Notes: generated by a model not told the origin, from the sequence alone. Positions 37,494 to 47,446 are shown, numbered from the stretch's first letter. The stretch is DNA of 64,000 nt from Arenibacter sp041392165 (GCA_041392165.1 JAWKMN010000004.1:337955-401954); one strand, 5' to 3'. Program-made: numbers and translations.

Positions 37494-37766
37494 TTAGTTT
37501 ACTGCACCGCTCAAATCGGCTCCTGCCTTAAACTTCACTACATTTTTAGCTGCAATTTGGATAGTTTTTCCAGTTGATGGATTTCTACCTTCCCTTGCAT
37601 TTCTTTTAGATACAGACCATGATCCGAAACCTACTAGAGATACTCTACCACCTTTTTTTAGAGAACCTTCAACGTTTCCTAAGAAAGATTCCAATGCCTT
37701 TTTAGCTGCTGCTTTAGTAATGCCAGCATCAGCTGCCATTGCATCGATTAATTCTGTTTTGTTCAT
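37494..37766 (-). CDS. HU family DNA-binding protein
   Basis: 90 residues with full HU layout: MNKTELIDAMAADAGITK helix start, VSLVGFGSWSVSKRNAREGR, and the DNA-binding arm RNPSTGKTIQI with intact proline. HU dimers bend and compact DNA. It is a single-gene unit with its own consensus promoter (37812-37841) and terminator. Confidence 0.96.
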   Translation of the reverse strand: MNKTELIDAMAADAGITKAAAKKALESFLGNVEGSLKKGGRVSLVGFGSWSVSKRNAREGRNPSTGKTIQIAAKNVVKFKAGADLSGAVN

Positions 37767-37811
37767 AATTTCGATAAATTAAGTGTTATTAATTATAATT
37801 AAATACTATAA

Positions 37812-37841
37812 CAAATTTATACGGATTTGCCATTAACGCAA
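37812..37841 (-). promoter_or_regulatory. Consensus promoter of the HU gene
   Basis: On the minus strand TTG (37839-37841), 19 bases, then TAAATTTG (37812-37819). This exactly fits the TTG-N19-TAnnTTTG form. The start codon is 46 bases downstream. Confidence 0.7.
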
Positions 37842-37944
37842 GTAAAATAGGGGGAAATCCACATTTTTGTTGATAACTTGAAACGTTTGTTGATAAAGTA
37901 GGGTTTTTTTTACGTTTTCCCATACCCCCAATGAATATAGGGGT

Positions 37945-38892
37945 TTACCGAACATAGGCGTTTTTGGATAATTTTAAACCGTTCAACATCTCTTTGGCGG
38001 TCATTTTTCTTTTTCCGGGAAGTTGAATTTCCAAGATATGGATGAAACCATTCTTTACGGCCACTTTCAGTTCGTTTTTGGTAGCAGCAATGGTTCCTAT
38101 TTTTAATTGGTGCGGTTCCGAATCCATTTTGGCCGAATATATCTTTAGGAACAGCTCCTCCCCTTCATGGTACATGGTGGTCCAAGCGGTAGGATAGGGG
38201 CTTAATCCCCTAATAAAATTGTAAATAGTGGCAATGTCCCGGTTCCAATCAATTTCACAGGTCTCCTTATGTAGCTTGTGTGCCTCTTTTAAAGGCCCGT
38301 CCTGTTGCTGTTTGGATGCCGTTATCTCTTTGTTTTCCAATTTACGTACGGTTTCCAGCACTAGGTCCGCTCCCAAGAGCATCAACCTATCGTGCAGGGT
38401 ACCGGCAGTATCCTCTTCCGTGATGTGGGTTTTCTTTTGTAGCAATATGGCACCGGTATCAATTTTATCATCAATAAAGAAGGTGGTTACCCCTGTTTCC
38501 TTTTCACCGTTTATAATGGCCCAATTAATGGGGGCCGCTCCCCGATATTGGGGCAGGAGGGAAGCATGAAGGTTAAAAGTGCCCCATTTGGGCATATCCC
38601 ACACCATTTTGGGCAACATTCTAAACGCCACTACGATCTGTAGTTCCGGTAGTAATCCTTCCAATTCCTTAATAAAATCTGGATCCTTTAAATTAGTGGG
38701 CTGCATTATTTTCAGGCCCTTTTCCGTGGCATATACCTTCACTGCCGATTCGTGTAATTTTCTTCCACGGCCTGCAGGCTTGTCGGGCGCAGTAATTACC
38801 CCAACAATATTACAATTGCTTTTTACCAGCTTGTCCAAAACGGCCACCGCAAAATCCGGGGTGCCCATAAATACTATTCGTGGTTTGCTCAT
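37945..38892 (-). CDS. fmt: Methionyl-tRNA formyltransferase
   Basis: 315 residues. The N-terminal domain has RIVFMGTPDFAV, the folate-site and SLLP loop in HASLLPQYRGAAPINWAI, and the catalytic triad segment NLHAS...D. The C-terminal OB-like domain ends with AKEMLNGLKLSKNAYVR. It formylates initiator Met-tRNA. The start overlaps the recQ stop by four bases (ATGA), so it is translationally coupled to recQ. Length is normal. Confidence 0.96.
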   Translation of the reverse strand: MSKPRIVFMGTPDFAVAVLDKLVKSNCNIVGVITAPDKPAGRGRKLHESAVKVYATEKGLKIMQPTNLKDPDFIKELEGLLPELQIVVAFRMLPKMVWDMPKWGTFNLHASLLPQYRGAAPINWAIINGEKETGVTTFFIDDKIDTGAILLQKKTHITEEDTAGTLHDRLMLLGADLVLETVRKLENKEITASKQQQDGPLKEAHKLHKETCEIDWNRDIATIYNFIRGLSPYPTAWTTMYHEGEELFLKIYSAKMDSEPHQLKIGTIAATKNELKVAVKNGFIHILEIQLPGKRKMTAKEMLNGLKLSKNAYVR

Positions 38893-40792
38893 CTTTCGAT
38901 TATTTCATATTGGTTAATGGAATTCACACGTATTCGTTGCTCTTCCAACAATCTTTGTAAGGCCAAAATAATGTTACTTTCCCTATAGGTCAATGATTTT
39001 ATAAGGCCTCTGGAACTTTCCTTTTGCACCCTTAAAATCGCTAATATATCCTGCTCTATTATTTTTAGAACGTCCTTGTCCACCGGATTCTTTTGAAGAC
39101 ATGCATCGCATTTTCCACAGTTTTCCTTAGTAGTTTCCCCAAAGTAGTTTAGGATTTGCCTACTTCTACATAGTTTGGAATCCTTGATATAGGCCAGCAT
39201 ACTTTCTACATTGTCCCTTTTTACCTTCTGTATCTGCTTTATTTTTTTAGCAAAGATATTGATGGTTCGTTCATCCTCCCGAGGCACTAAAAAAGTAATT
39301 TCTAGATCGCTGTGTTGGGCATGGTATTCAATTATTTCATCTTTTTCCAATTTTTTCAGGACCGCTATTACCTCCTCTTCGCTTTTGTTGGCTTTTCTCG
39401 CAATCAATAAGGTATTGATCTTGGTTTCGAAATCGAAAATTCCGCCGTAGGTTCTGAGAATAGTTTGAACGATAGCTACCGATGGCCCATTTTTTTCCAG
39501 ATAATCAAATATGTGATGCTTGGAAGCTATTAGGTGTATAGTGGTTCTTTGGGAGAAGGCTTCCGTTAGTGATATCACGGAGTTTTGATCCAGCAACCTT
39601 AATCCGTTATACGTTAATGTAGTATTCAGTTTATAGGTCTCACAAAAAGAATTAAAGGGTAACTGAAAGGTTTCTCCGCTACCTTCGCCGTAGGGTATCT
39701 GAAAATAGTTGGCCAATTTTCGGTACAGTAACTTAAGAAAGTCAACATCTGGCAGGACTCCTAAAAACTGCTTGCGTACCTGGGCCTCATCCGTTGGGTT
39801 GGTAATTAAGACCGCATTTGCCGGTTTCCCGTCCCTTCCTGCCCTTCCGGCCTCCTGAAAGTAGTTTTCCATACTGTCCGGAATCTGGTAATGAACCACA
39901 AGGCCAACATCCGGCTTGTCTATCCCCATTCCAAAAGCATTGGTAGCCACCATGATCTTTACTTTATTTTCCAGCCATTGTTTTAACCTGGCATCCTTAT
40001 CTTTTTTGGAAATGCCCCCGTGAAAAAAGTGGCCGTATGCCCTTGTTGGGATAGGTAGTTGGCCAGTTCCAAGGTCATTTTTCTACTGCGTACATATACG
40101 ATGCTGCTCCTATTCGTCTGGGCACATAACTCTTTAAGACGAAATCTTTTATCTTCTTCCCAACAGACCCTAAAGGTAATATTGCTCCTTGAAAAAGAAT
40201 CCTTTGCCACCCATGGTCGTTCCAGATGAAGACTTTCACAAATATCCTTTACTACTACGTTGGTTGCCGTGGCGGTCAATGCTATTACGGGCACATTTGG
40301 GGCCAGTTCCCTTAAAACATGACATTCTAGGTAGGCAGGCCTAAAATCGTTGCCCCATTGACTAATGCAATGGGCTTCGTCTATGGCTATAAGGTTAACG
40401 TTCATCTGCCGGATCCGTTCCTGTACCAATTCCTGTTGCAGTCTTTCCGGGGATAGGTATAGAAACTTATATTTCCCATATAGACAGTTGTCCAGGAGGT
40501 CGTTCACTTCATCGAACGGAATGCCCCCGGTAAGGGCAATGGCCTTTATGTCCAGTTTTTTTAGGGTATCCACCTGGTTTTTGATCAGGGCTATTAAGGG
40601 AGATACTACAATACAAATACCCTCACGGGCCAGAGCGGGCACCTGATAGCATAAGGATTTACCGCCTCCTGTAGGGAGCAGTGCCAAAACATCCTGTCCT
40701 TTTAAAATAGCGCCAATGATCTCTTCCTGGGAATTTTTAAAATTTGGAAATCCCCAAAATTTTTCCAATATATCCTTAGGGTGCCGATGCAC
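38889..40792 (-). pseudogene. recQ: ATP-dependent DNA helicase RecQ, broken by one-base deletion
   Basis: The N-terminal part (39983-40792, 269 residues) carries Walker A LPTGGGKSLCY (39-49) and DEAH in IAIDEAHCISQWG. The C-terminal part (to 38889) continues with ATNAFGMGIDKPDVG, the arginine-finger region EAGRAGRDGKPA, the zinc-binding C-terminal domain (CRSRQILNYF..CGKCDAC) and a winged helix. The two are joined by restoring one T in a run (A6 on the plus strand, 40023-40028), giving FFHGGISKKDKDAR at the junction. About 634 residues in total. Whether the deletion is real or a base-calling error in the homopolymer cannot be told here. Confidence 0.92.
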
Positions 40793-41385
40793 TATAACCT
40801 TTTTAGTTTATTGAGTATAAAGGTAACTCTTCCCGAGACGGTTTCCTTAGGAACATTCATAATTTTATAGCCGTATTTGGTGTAGGCTTTTTCCAAAAAG
40901 GTATGTATACGTTCCGCCTCTTCAAAGTTTTCATAGCGTTCATTGTCGGACTCATGTATTTCTTTCCATGGGGGCAATAAAAATACATGGTCGTATCGGT
41001 GCTTTTTGCAGCTTTCTATAAAATGCTCGCCATAGGCCTGTCCAAAACAATCCATATAGGCCACTACATCCGGAATACCGCGATCGTAAAAAACTATGGG
41101 TTTGTCCACTTCGTTGGCGGCTTGGAACTGCTTGATCCTGCCCTGGATAATTCTTTCGCTAAACAATAAAGGGTCGGAAACGAATAACTGCGGAATTCCT
41201 TGCTTTCTGGCTTCCAGGGTAATCTCACGGGATATTTCGTTAAAGCAGAAGTAGCCCTCCCTTTCAATTTTTTCTATGATGGATGTCTTTCCTGTACTGG
41301 GCCCTCCTGTAATGACGATTCTTTCTAAATTCAAATAGCGACAATTAAAGTTTTGCAAGTATATATAAAATTGGAGTTGGTACAT
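40792..41385 (-). CDS. AAA/P-loop ATPase (AAA_28-like)
   Basis: 197 residues from ATG at 41383-41385. The P-loop is RIVITGGPSTGKTSII. It is followed by FYDRGIPDVVAYMDCFG, the typical AAA_28 segment, and HVFLLPPWKEIHESDNERYE. Members usually begin five or six residues before the P-loop strand, so a TTG at 41332-41334 (giving about 180 residues) may be the real start; an ATG at 41454 would read through a repeat. The substrate is unknown; the fold resembles nucleotide or NMN kinases. It overlaps the recQ start by one base. Confidence 0.82.
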   Translation of the reverse strand: MYQLQFYIYLQNFNCRYLNLERIVITGGPSTGKTSIIEKIEREGYFCFNEISREITLEARKQGIPQLFVSDPLLFSERIIQGRIKQFQAANEVDKPIVFYDRGIPDVVAYMDCFGQAYGEHFIESCKKHRYDHVFLLPPWKEIHESDNERYENFEEAERIHTFLEKAYTKYGYKIMNVPKETVSGRVTFILNKLKRL

Positions 41386-42523
41386 GACAAAAAATAGTTT
41401 TTCGTCATCGAGCGGTACGAAGCGATCTGTCGCCCCTTGGGCAGATTGCTTCACTTTGTTCGCAATGACGGCCTGTCACTGTCAGCGCAGCGTGGCAGTC
41501 TGTCCATTCAAAAGAACATATTATTTCCTCGTTCCTCTTACCGATGACCCATTTTTTATACTCTAATCGGGTTTTTGTTATGTACTGTTAAATTGGAGTT
41601 GCAAAGTAATGAAATAGCCCTAAGATTAAAAAATTGACGGTGATACTTTGTTTAGGAGTACAACCAACTATTGTGTTTATTAAGAATAAAGATTACTTTA
41701 ATCTTTATAATTCCCCGACGGCTCTGCCTGGGAGTTTCCGATCATACCTCCCCTTGGGGGAGGTCGGAATTGTTTTTTCGCAATTCCGGGTGGGGCAAAA
41801 ATACAAAATTTCGGTTTTTGGCCCTAAGGCCAAAATGAAACCGGCGAAATACCTCTACGGCTCTGCCTCGAGGATAGTCGGTTTCAAGAAATTTTTTATT
41901 CGGGCGCGTTTTTTTTATAGTAAGTTTTATCTAAAGAGAGCAATCGATGAAGAACATTAATTAAACTTATACTTTACATTTTCATTTTCTTTGCTTGTCC
42001 AATGAAACCGACATAGGAGGTTCATGAATACCTTATTCTAAAATAGACAAGCAATGAATAAAACGAAACAAACCCGATGCCATGCCTAAATTATTTCCAA
42101 GGCTTTAATAATTCTTTACGGCCATGACTTCTCCACTACGGAAGAAGATAGAGCCAACATCAGGCCTTGCGGGCAATCTTCAAAAGGAATATAAAAATGG
42201 CCAATGGTTGACGGGACCCAGGAACGGCCTATTTTCAATTTCGTCTTAAATCAAGTAGTTTCCACATTGGCTATGGGTAGCCCTGTCTGTCCGCCAGGCA
42301 GGCGTCCAAAGATCATTTCACCCAAGTGAAAGCGGTCTGGACGGTGTGGCCGTGGAAAGTGCGTAGATTTAAAGAAATTTAAAATCAGCCTAGCGTTTTT
42401 TGGTTCGTTTTTGGGCGATGCAAAAAATGAACAGAAGATGAATTTGGACTGCAAATTCTATCTTTTTCCAATTCACACACAACTTTTGAGATTGATACTT
42501 TATATATTTGCAAAAACATTGGT
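41386..42523. other. Repeat-rich intergenic region
   Basis: 1.1 kb without a supported gene. It holds pieces of several intergenic repeat types: a GATTGCTTCACTTTGTTCG-containing block (41447-41470), the hairpin element at 41746-41803, and a small CCTGTCTGTCCGCCAGGCAGG hairpin (about 42282-42302). A promoter-like TATATTTG (42503-42510) is before the DUF493 gene. Confidence 0.5.
41746..41803. repeat. Structured intergenic repeat, copy A
   Basis: Two adjacent hairpins: CCTCCCC/GGGGAGG and GGAATTG/CAATTCC, then CGGGTGGGGCAAAAATA. Copy B at 49111-49170 has the same layout with changed but still paired bases. Confidence 0.7.
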
Positions 42524-42811
42524 ATGGATCAGGATAAATCGGAGGAATTTTACAGTAGGTTAAGGGACCAATTGGAGGAAAGCGGCCAATGGCCGTCCAA
42601 TTACCTGTATAAGTTTATTGTACCAACAGATGCTGAAAAAATAAAGCAGATTCAGGATATTTTTGATAATACGGGCGCGGTGATCGAATCTAAACAATCC
42701 AAAAATGCAAAATATACCAGTTTGAGCATTACGGTGAACCTTAAGAATCCGGATGAAGTAATTGGAAAATATAAGGAAGTAGGACGGGTAAAAGGGGTAA
42801 TATCGCTCTAA
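42524..42811 (+). CDS. DUF493 family protein
   Basis: 95 residues with a ferredoxin-like fold pattern: YLYKFIVPTDAEKIKQIQDI, KYTSLSITVNLKNPDEVIGK and a final GVISL strand. DUF493 (YbeD-like) proteins are small and widely conserved, proposed to bind small ligands; the role is unknown. It stands alone, with a -7-like box just upstream. Confidence 0.85.
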   Translation: MDQDKSEEFYSRLRDQLEESGQWPSNYLYKFIVPTDAEKIKQIQDIFDNTGAVIESKQSKNAKYTSLSITVNLKNPDEVIGKYKEVGRVKGVISL

Positions 42812-43059
42812 AATAGTATTTGTAGCATAATTTTGTTAATTTGCAGCCGTTATAAGAATACTTCCTTATGAACTCATCTTGACTTTTTTGATTGAAGTGA
42901 AAATTAACTATTTTGAGTTTGATTGAAGGTATTTTTAAGTTGCATAGCAGGGCTACGGAATGAAAAAATGATGAAAAGCAGGCTCAAAAGAGCAATTTTT
43001 TAACCAATTGGAAAAAGTCAAGATGAGTTCTATAAATAAATAGCATTAAATATTTCAAT

Positions 43060-43722
43060 TTGAATTTAGTAGAAAACTTAGAATACAATACGGAGCGACC
43101 AAAGCTCATTATACCCGAGTACGGACGCCATTTCCAGAAAATGGTGGACCACGCCGTATCCATTGAGGACGATGCGGAACGCAACCGGGTGGCCCAGGCC
43201 ATTATAAGCGTTATGGGCAATATTCAGCCCCATTTGAGGGACGTACCGGATTTTCAACATAAACTATGGGACCAATTGTTTATCATGTCCGATTTTAAAT
43301 TGAACGTAGATTCACCATTTCCCATTACTTCCAAAGAAACCCTACAAAAACGTCCGGACCCATTGGGGTATCCCCAAAATTTCCCAAAATACAGGTTTTA
43401 TGGCAACAACATAAAGCGTATGATAGATGTGGCCATAAAATGGGAGAAGGGCGATATGCGTGATGGATTGGAATATGCCATAGCCAATCACATGAAAAAG
43501 TGTTATTTAAATTGGAACAAGGACACTGTGGATGACAAGGCCATTTTTAAACATCTCTACGAGTTGAGCGATGGAGCAATAGATTTGGCCAAAGAGGGGG
43601 AAAACTTGACTGAAAGTGGTCAATTCCTCAAAAATCGTGTGGCAAAAACGGCTAGGACCAATTCTGGAAAAAAAACGCAAAGAAATCAAAACCGTGGTAA
43701 AAAGCGGTATCAATCTTCTTAA
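43060..43722 (+). CDS. DUF4290 family protein
   Basis: 220 residues from a TTG; no ATG is available in frame nearby. The family pattern is NLEYNTERPKLIIPEYGRHF, RVAQAIISVMGNIQPHLRD and PKYRFYGNNIKRMI. A basic tail (SGKKTQRNQNRGKKRYQ) ends the protein. DUF4290 is Bacteroidota-specific, and its function is unknown. It is six bases before murA, so the two are co-transcribed; this pairing is common in Flavobacteriia. Confidence 0.88.
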   Translation: MNLVENLEYNTERPKLIIPEYGRHFQKMVDHAVSIEDDAERNRVAQAIISVMGNIQPHLRDVPDFQHKLWDQLFIMSDFKLNVDSPFPITSKETLQKRPDPLGYPQNFPKYRFYGNNIKRMIDVAIKWEKGDMRDGLEYAIANHMKKCYLNWNKDTVDDKAIFKHLYELSDGAIDLAKEGENLTESGQFLKNRVAKTARTNSGKKTQRNQNRGKKRYQSS

Positions 43723-43728
43723 ACCTTA

Positions 43729-45036
43729 ATGGGAACATTTAAAATAGAAGGCGGTCATCAATTACATGGTGAAATTACACCCCAAGGAGCCAAGAACGAA
43801 GCATTACAAATACTCTGTGCCGTACTGCTTACCTCGGAAAAAGTGTCCATAACCAACATCCCCGATATTGTTGATGTAAATAAACTGATCTCCCTGTTGG
43901 AGGATTTGGGGGTCAAGATCCAAAAGAAGGGTCAAGGATCATATACCTTTATGGCAGATGACATTAATTTGGACTATCTGCAATCGGCCCAATTTAAAGA
44001 GGACGGTAGGGGCCTTAGGGGATCTATTATGCTTGTAGGCCCATTGTTGGCACGTTTCGGTAAGGGATATATTCCCAAACCCGGTGGGGATAAAATAGGA
44101 CGCAGGAGATTGGATACCCACTTTGAAGGGTTTATAAAATTAGGGGCCAAATTTAGATATAATAAAGAAGAGCACTTTTATGGGGTGGAAGCCCAAAAAT
44201 TAAAGGGCACCTATATGCTTTTGGACGAGGCCTCGGTCACCGGAACGGCAAATATTGTTATGGCTGCAGTACTGGCAGAAGGTAAGACCACCATATACAA
44301 TGCGGCCTGTGAACCCTATCTGCAGCAATTGTGTAAAATGCTGAATAGGATGGGGGCCAAAATTACCGGTATAGGCTCCAATTTATTGGAAATTGAAGGT
44401 GTTGATACTTTAAGTGGTACAGATCACAGAATGCTACCGGATATGATAGAGATCGGTAGTTGGATCGGTCTGGCGGCCATGACGAGGAGCAATCTGACCA
44501 TTAAGGATGTTAGTTGGGACGATTTGGGACAAATCCCTACTGTTTTTAGAAAGTTGGGCATACAACTGGAACGAAAAGGGGACGACATCATTATTCCCGA
44601 GCATAAGGACGGTTATGAGATACAAAACTATATAGACGGTTCTATTTTAACCGTTGCCGATGCACCATGGCCGGGACTTACGCCAGATTTGTTGAGTATT
44701 ATTCTGGTGATGGCCACCCAAGCCAAAGGAGAGGTCCTGATTCATCAAAAAATGTTTGAAAGCCGCTTGTTCTTCGTTGATAAATTAATAGACATGGGGG
44801 CCAAGATCATTCTATGCGATCCACATAGGGCCACTGTTATAGGGCATAATTTTAGATCCAGTCTAAAGGCTACCACCATGGTGTCTCCGGACATTAGGGC
44901 AGGTGTTTCCTTGCTCATAGCCGCTTTGTCCGCCAAGGGCATCTCTACCATTCATAATATTGAACAGATTGATAGGGGCTACGAAAATATAGATACGAGA
45001 TTAAGGGCCATTGGTGCCAAGATTACTAGGGTGTAA
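43729..45036 (+). CDS. murA: UDP-N-acetylglucosamine 1-carboxyvinyltransferase MurA
   Basis: 435 residues. It has the EPSP-synthase-like double domain with GAKNEALQ (Lys22/Asn23), DGRGLRGSIMLVGPLLARFG and LDTHF. It makes the first committed step of peptidoglycan synthesis, moving enolpyruvate from PEP to UDP-GlcNAc. The active-site loop reads KPGGDKIGRRRLD: Asp121 stands where most enzymes have the Cys that fosfomycin attacks. The gene is co-transcribed with the DUF4290 gene and ends with a strong terminator. Confidence 0.96.
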   Translation: MGTFKIEGGHQLHGEITPQGAKNEALQILCAVLLTSEKVSITNIPDIVDVNKLISLLEDLGVKIQKKGQGSYTFMADDINLDYLQSAQFKEDGRGLRGSIMLVGPLLARFGKGYIPKPGGDKIGRRRLDTHFEGFIKLGAKFRYNKEEHFYGVEAQKLKGTYMLLDEASVTGTANIVMAAVLAEGKTTIYNAACEPYLQQLCKMLNRMGAKITGIGSNLLEIEGVDTLSGTDHRMLPDMIEIGSWIGLAAMTRSNLTIKDVSWDDLGQIPTVFRKLGIQLERKGDDIIIPEHKDGYEIQNYIDGSILTVADAPWPGLTPDLLSIILVMATQAKGEVLIHQKMFESRLFFVDKLIDMGAKIILCDPHRATVIGHNFRSSLKATTMVSPDIRAGVSLLIAALSAKGISTIHNIEQIDRGYENIDTRLRAIGAKITRV

Positions 45037-45056
45037 TCAGGAACATCATTTTTTAA

Positions 45057-45087
45057 AACAGGGACTTTTCAAAAGAAAGTCCCTGTT
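45057..45087 (+). terminator. Terminator of murA
   Basis: AACAGGGACTTT (45057-45068) and AAAGTCCCTGTT (45076-45087) form a perfect 12-bp stem over 7 bases, 20 bases after the stop codon. Confidence 0.8.
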
Positions 45088-45418
45088 CATAAGCATAAGG
45101 AACTTTAGAAAATAGACCGTTGCACTGCTAGAATATAGAAAATAGATTCCTGAAAATCAGAACTCCAGGCGTTCCTCTTTTGTTGCGTCATCTTTTTTTT
45201 TTGAATTTATCTTTTTTGCAAAAAGTTCGGTTTTATTAAAGGAGTGAAACGTTAGTTGGTTGAAAATCAACAGAGTATGTGTTCTTGGTTCTAAAAGCGA
45301 AGCAGTCTTTTGTCAAACTTTCGGACAGTTGTGGTCCCTGTTTAATTTTAGCTACTTTTTGTCCCAATGGCCCGGACAAAAAGACCATTCGGATCTAGAG
45401 GCCATTGAAATAGGCCTA
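45088..45418. other. Spacer after murA
   Basis: 331 bases without a supported gene. A 63-codon frame (45260-45451) runs into the 3' end of the GAF gene on the other strand and has no recognisable domain; I leave it uncalled. Confidence 0.4.
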
Positions 45419-45892
45419 TCAACTAATAACACCGCTTATTTTTTCGCCTAGGCTTAAAAGATCGTTTACTTCCTCCGAAGTAAAATCGTAAGGAACAGGT
45501 TTGGCAATTCCCAAGGTGCCATATAATTTCCCGTTCAGCAACATGGGAACCGCAATGGAGCCTTCTACTTTTGTTTCTTTGGCCGCAGGGCGCGCCACTC
45601 CGGAATCATCGGTTTGCAGATTGCACATTTCTACGGGTTCACGGCGATCTGCCGCTATCCCTGCCATTCCTTTGCCAATAGGGATCTCCGAAAGTTTGGG
45701 GATGAGAAAGGGAGGAATGCCCTGATGTGCCCGGACCTTTAACAATCCCGATTTTTCATCCAGAAAATGAATGGTACCGGTAGTGCAGTCAAAAGTAGAA
45801 ATTACCGTAGAAAGAACTTCCTGCCAATTAGTGGTGTCTTTTTTAAGAAGACCGTTCAATACAGTGTCCCGTTGTACATTGTCCTTGCTCAT
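45419..45892 (-). CDS. GAF domain protein
   Basis: 157 residues, a single GAF domain. Recognisable parts are FDCTTGTIHFLDEKSGLLKV, IPIGKGMAGIAADRREPVEM and EGSIAVPMLLNGKLYGTLGI. The two cysteines of methionine-sulfoxide-reductase GAF proteins are not obvious, so it is probably a small ligand-binding sensor rather than an fRMsr. It is a lone gene with spacers on both sides. Confidence 0.88.
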   Translation of the reverse strand: MSKDNVQRDTVLNGLLKKDTTNWQEVLSTVISTFDCTTGTIHFLDEKSGLLKVRAHQGIPPFLIPKLSEIPIGKGMAGIAADRREPVEMCNLQTDDSGVARPAAKETKVEGSIAVPMLLNGKLYGTLGIAKPVPYDFTSEEVNDLLSLGEKISGVIS

Positions 45893-46297
45893 ATGCTTTA
45901 ATTTTATTCGTTATTATCCAAATTTACTAAATCCGGTTAAACTATTAGCGGGGTTGTTTAATCTAAAAATCCTCCGACGGATCTGCCTCGGGGTTTCCGG
46001 GTGAGGTAAAAACAATCTCGAAAGCTTTTGGGACGACTAAAGTAGGGTTGACAGGACATTAGGGCATTGGATTATGTTTATACTGTACCTTGATTCTTGT
46101 AGCATAGTGATCTTGCTTCCAATAAACCGTAGGCTCTTGGTTGTGGCAGTTCATTCGTGATTGGCATTATCGATCTATATCCAATAGGCTGCGGGATCGT
46201 TGATGTATATCTGCTTGACTCCATCCGAACCTAAGGTAACCGCCCCTTTTGTACCAGGGCAGTCCCCATATACACAACTTTTGTGAATTGATCTTTG
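45893..46297. other. Spacer with partial repeat element
   Basis: 405 bases, no gene. At about 45980-46015 the sequence CTCGGGGTTTCCGGGTGAGG followed by TAAAAA resembles the end of the structured repeats at 41746 and 49111. Confidence 0.4.
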
Positions 46298-46597
46298 TTA
46301 CGACTGGGAATTATATAGTTTTCTTTTTCTCAACACAATAACACAAAGGGCCAATTGAAGCACCACCGCAATGGCATTGGAAAGCAATAGGGCTAAGGTA
46401 TTAAAACGAATTCCGTAAAAACACCAGAACAGATATATAAATATCCAGCCAAAAATAAAGCCGTTGGAAAGGCTGCTGGGCCCCTTGTAACGGTATTCTT
46501 TATAGACCTGTGTGGCAATAACCAGACAGGCACTTAGTCCGGCTACCATTCCTATACTTTCAAAAATGTTTTCCGGGACACTGTGTATAATATTCAT
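46298..46597 (-). CDS. SemiSWEET-type transporter (PQ-loop/MtN3)
   Basis: 99 residues with three membrane helices (about 14-33, 43-61 and 67-90), the length and topology of a bacterial SemiSWEET. The first helix contains IGMVAGLSACLVIATQVYKE; the second ends with FWCFYGI. SemiSWEETs act as dimers and move sugars down the gradient. The proline of the PQ motif is not in its usual form (a T-Q is present), so substrate is uncertain. Confidence 0.78.
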   Translation of the reverse strand: MNIIHSVPENIFESIGMVAGLSACLVIATQVYKEYRYKGPSSLSNGFIFGWIFIYLFWCFYGIRFNTLALLLSNAIAVVLQLALCVIVLRKRKLYNSQS

Positions 46598-46885
46598 GCA
46601 ATATGGGCTTATAGTTTTAAGTATCGATTTTTATGGGTTTATGATGGTCCACTTCTGTATTTTAACCTTCCAATACCTCTAAGATGTTCTTTCTTGGTCT
46701 ACTTCCAAAAGAAGGCACCTCGGTCATGGTGTATAAATGAATTAGGTTGAAATTGTAAGAAAGACGGCCTTCACTACTTGGAATTATCCATTTTAAAGAT
46801 AGTATATTTTTTAATCGGAATATAAGTATGTTTTGAAGATATGGCCATCCTTGTTCTTAAAGACCATAAAATGCGGTTTTAGTTT
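46598..46885. other. Spacer downstream of the ferredoxin-like gene
   Basis: 288 bases with no gene and no clear terminator; the sequence is ordinary AT-rich spacer. Confidence 0.35.
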
Positions 46886-47116
46886 TTAACTTTTTGGGTT
46901 CATAAAAAACGATAGGGCACCGGACGGACATTTCATAATCTGTGATTTCAATTGGTCCGTTGTGGCCATTTCCGGCTTTATCCACGGTTTTTCTTTCGGG
47001 TGGTACACTTCGGGCAAGGTCTTGACACAAACCCCGGCGTGAATGCATTTTGAAGGTTTCCATACCACTGTAATCTCACCATTGGTATACTCCTTTGAAT
47101 TTTTTTTCTGTTCCAT
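46886..47116 (-). CDS. Divergent 4Fe-4S mono-cluster (ferredoxin-like) protein
   Basis: 76 residues. The cysteine arrangement KCIHAGVCVKTLPEV ... MKCPSGALSF fits the divergent mono-cluster Fer4_19 type, with three cysteines, so the fourth ligand may be another residue. It is probably an electron carrier. It is two bases after the GNAT gene and belongs to a small operon with the GNAT gene and perhaps pirin. Confidence 0.78.
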   Translation of the reverse strand: MEQKKNSKEYTNGEITVVWKPSKCIHAGVCVKTLPEVYHPKEKPWIKPEMATTDQLKSQIMKCPSGALSFFMNPKS

Positions 47117-47118
47117 AG

Positions 47119-47418
47119 CTACGCAATATTGATTCCTTTTAAAACTAATTTTTTCCAGTCAGGGTGCCTTTTTATATAGGAAGCAACAAATGGACACATG
47201 GGAATCAAGGTCAATCCCTTCCTTTCTATATCTTCCAGAACATCTTTCACTAGGGCGGAGGCCACCCCTTGCCCTTCCAATGCAGTGGGAACCTCTGTAT
47301 GGGTAAGGTAAATTTTATTTTTGGCCCTTATGTATTCAATTTTGGCAATTACGCCATCTATATGATACTCATATTGTTTTCCTTCCGTATTATCTATTAA
47401 TTTACGTTCCATAGCCAT
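47119..47418 (-). CDS. GNAT-type N-acetyltransferase (YjdJ-like)
   Basis: 99 residues. The acetyl-CoA-binding segment is VPTALEGQGVASALVKDVLE, followed by LIPMCPFVASYIKRHPDW, a hallmark of the short single-domain GNAT family. The substrate is unknown. It sits between the pirin gene (28 bases) and the ferredoxin-like gene (2 bases). Confidence 0.86.
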   Translation of the reverse strand: MAMERKLIDNTEGKQYEYHIDGVIAKIEYIRAKNKIYLTHTEVPTALEGQGVASALVKDVLEDIERKGLTLIPMCPFVASYIKRHPDWKKLVLKGINIA

Positions 47419-47446
47419 CCTTATTTTATCCGGTTTAAGTTACACT

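Noticed and set aside
45260..45451. 63-codon plus-strand ORF after murA
   Set aside because: Overlaps the end of the GAF gene and has no family features.
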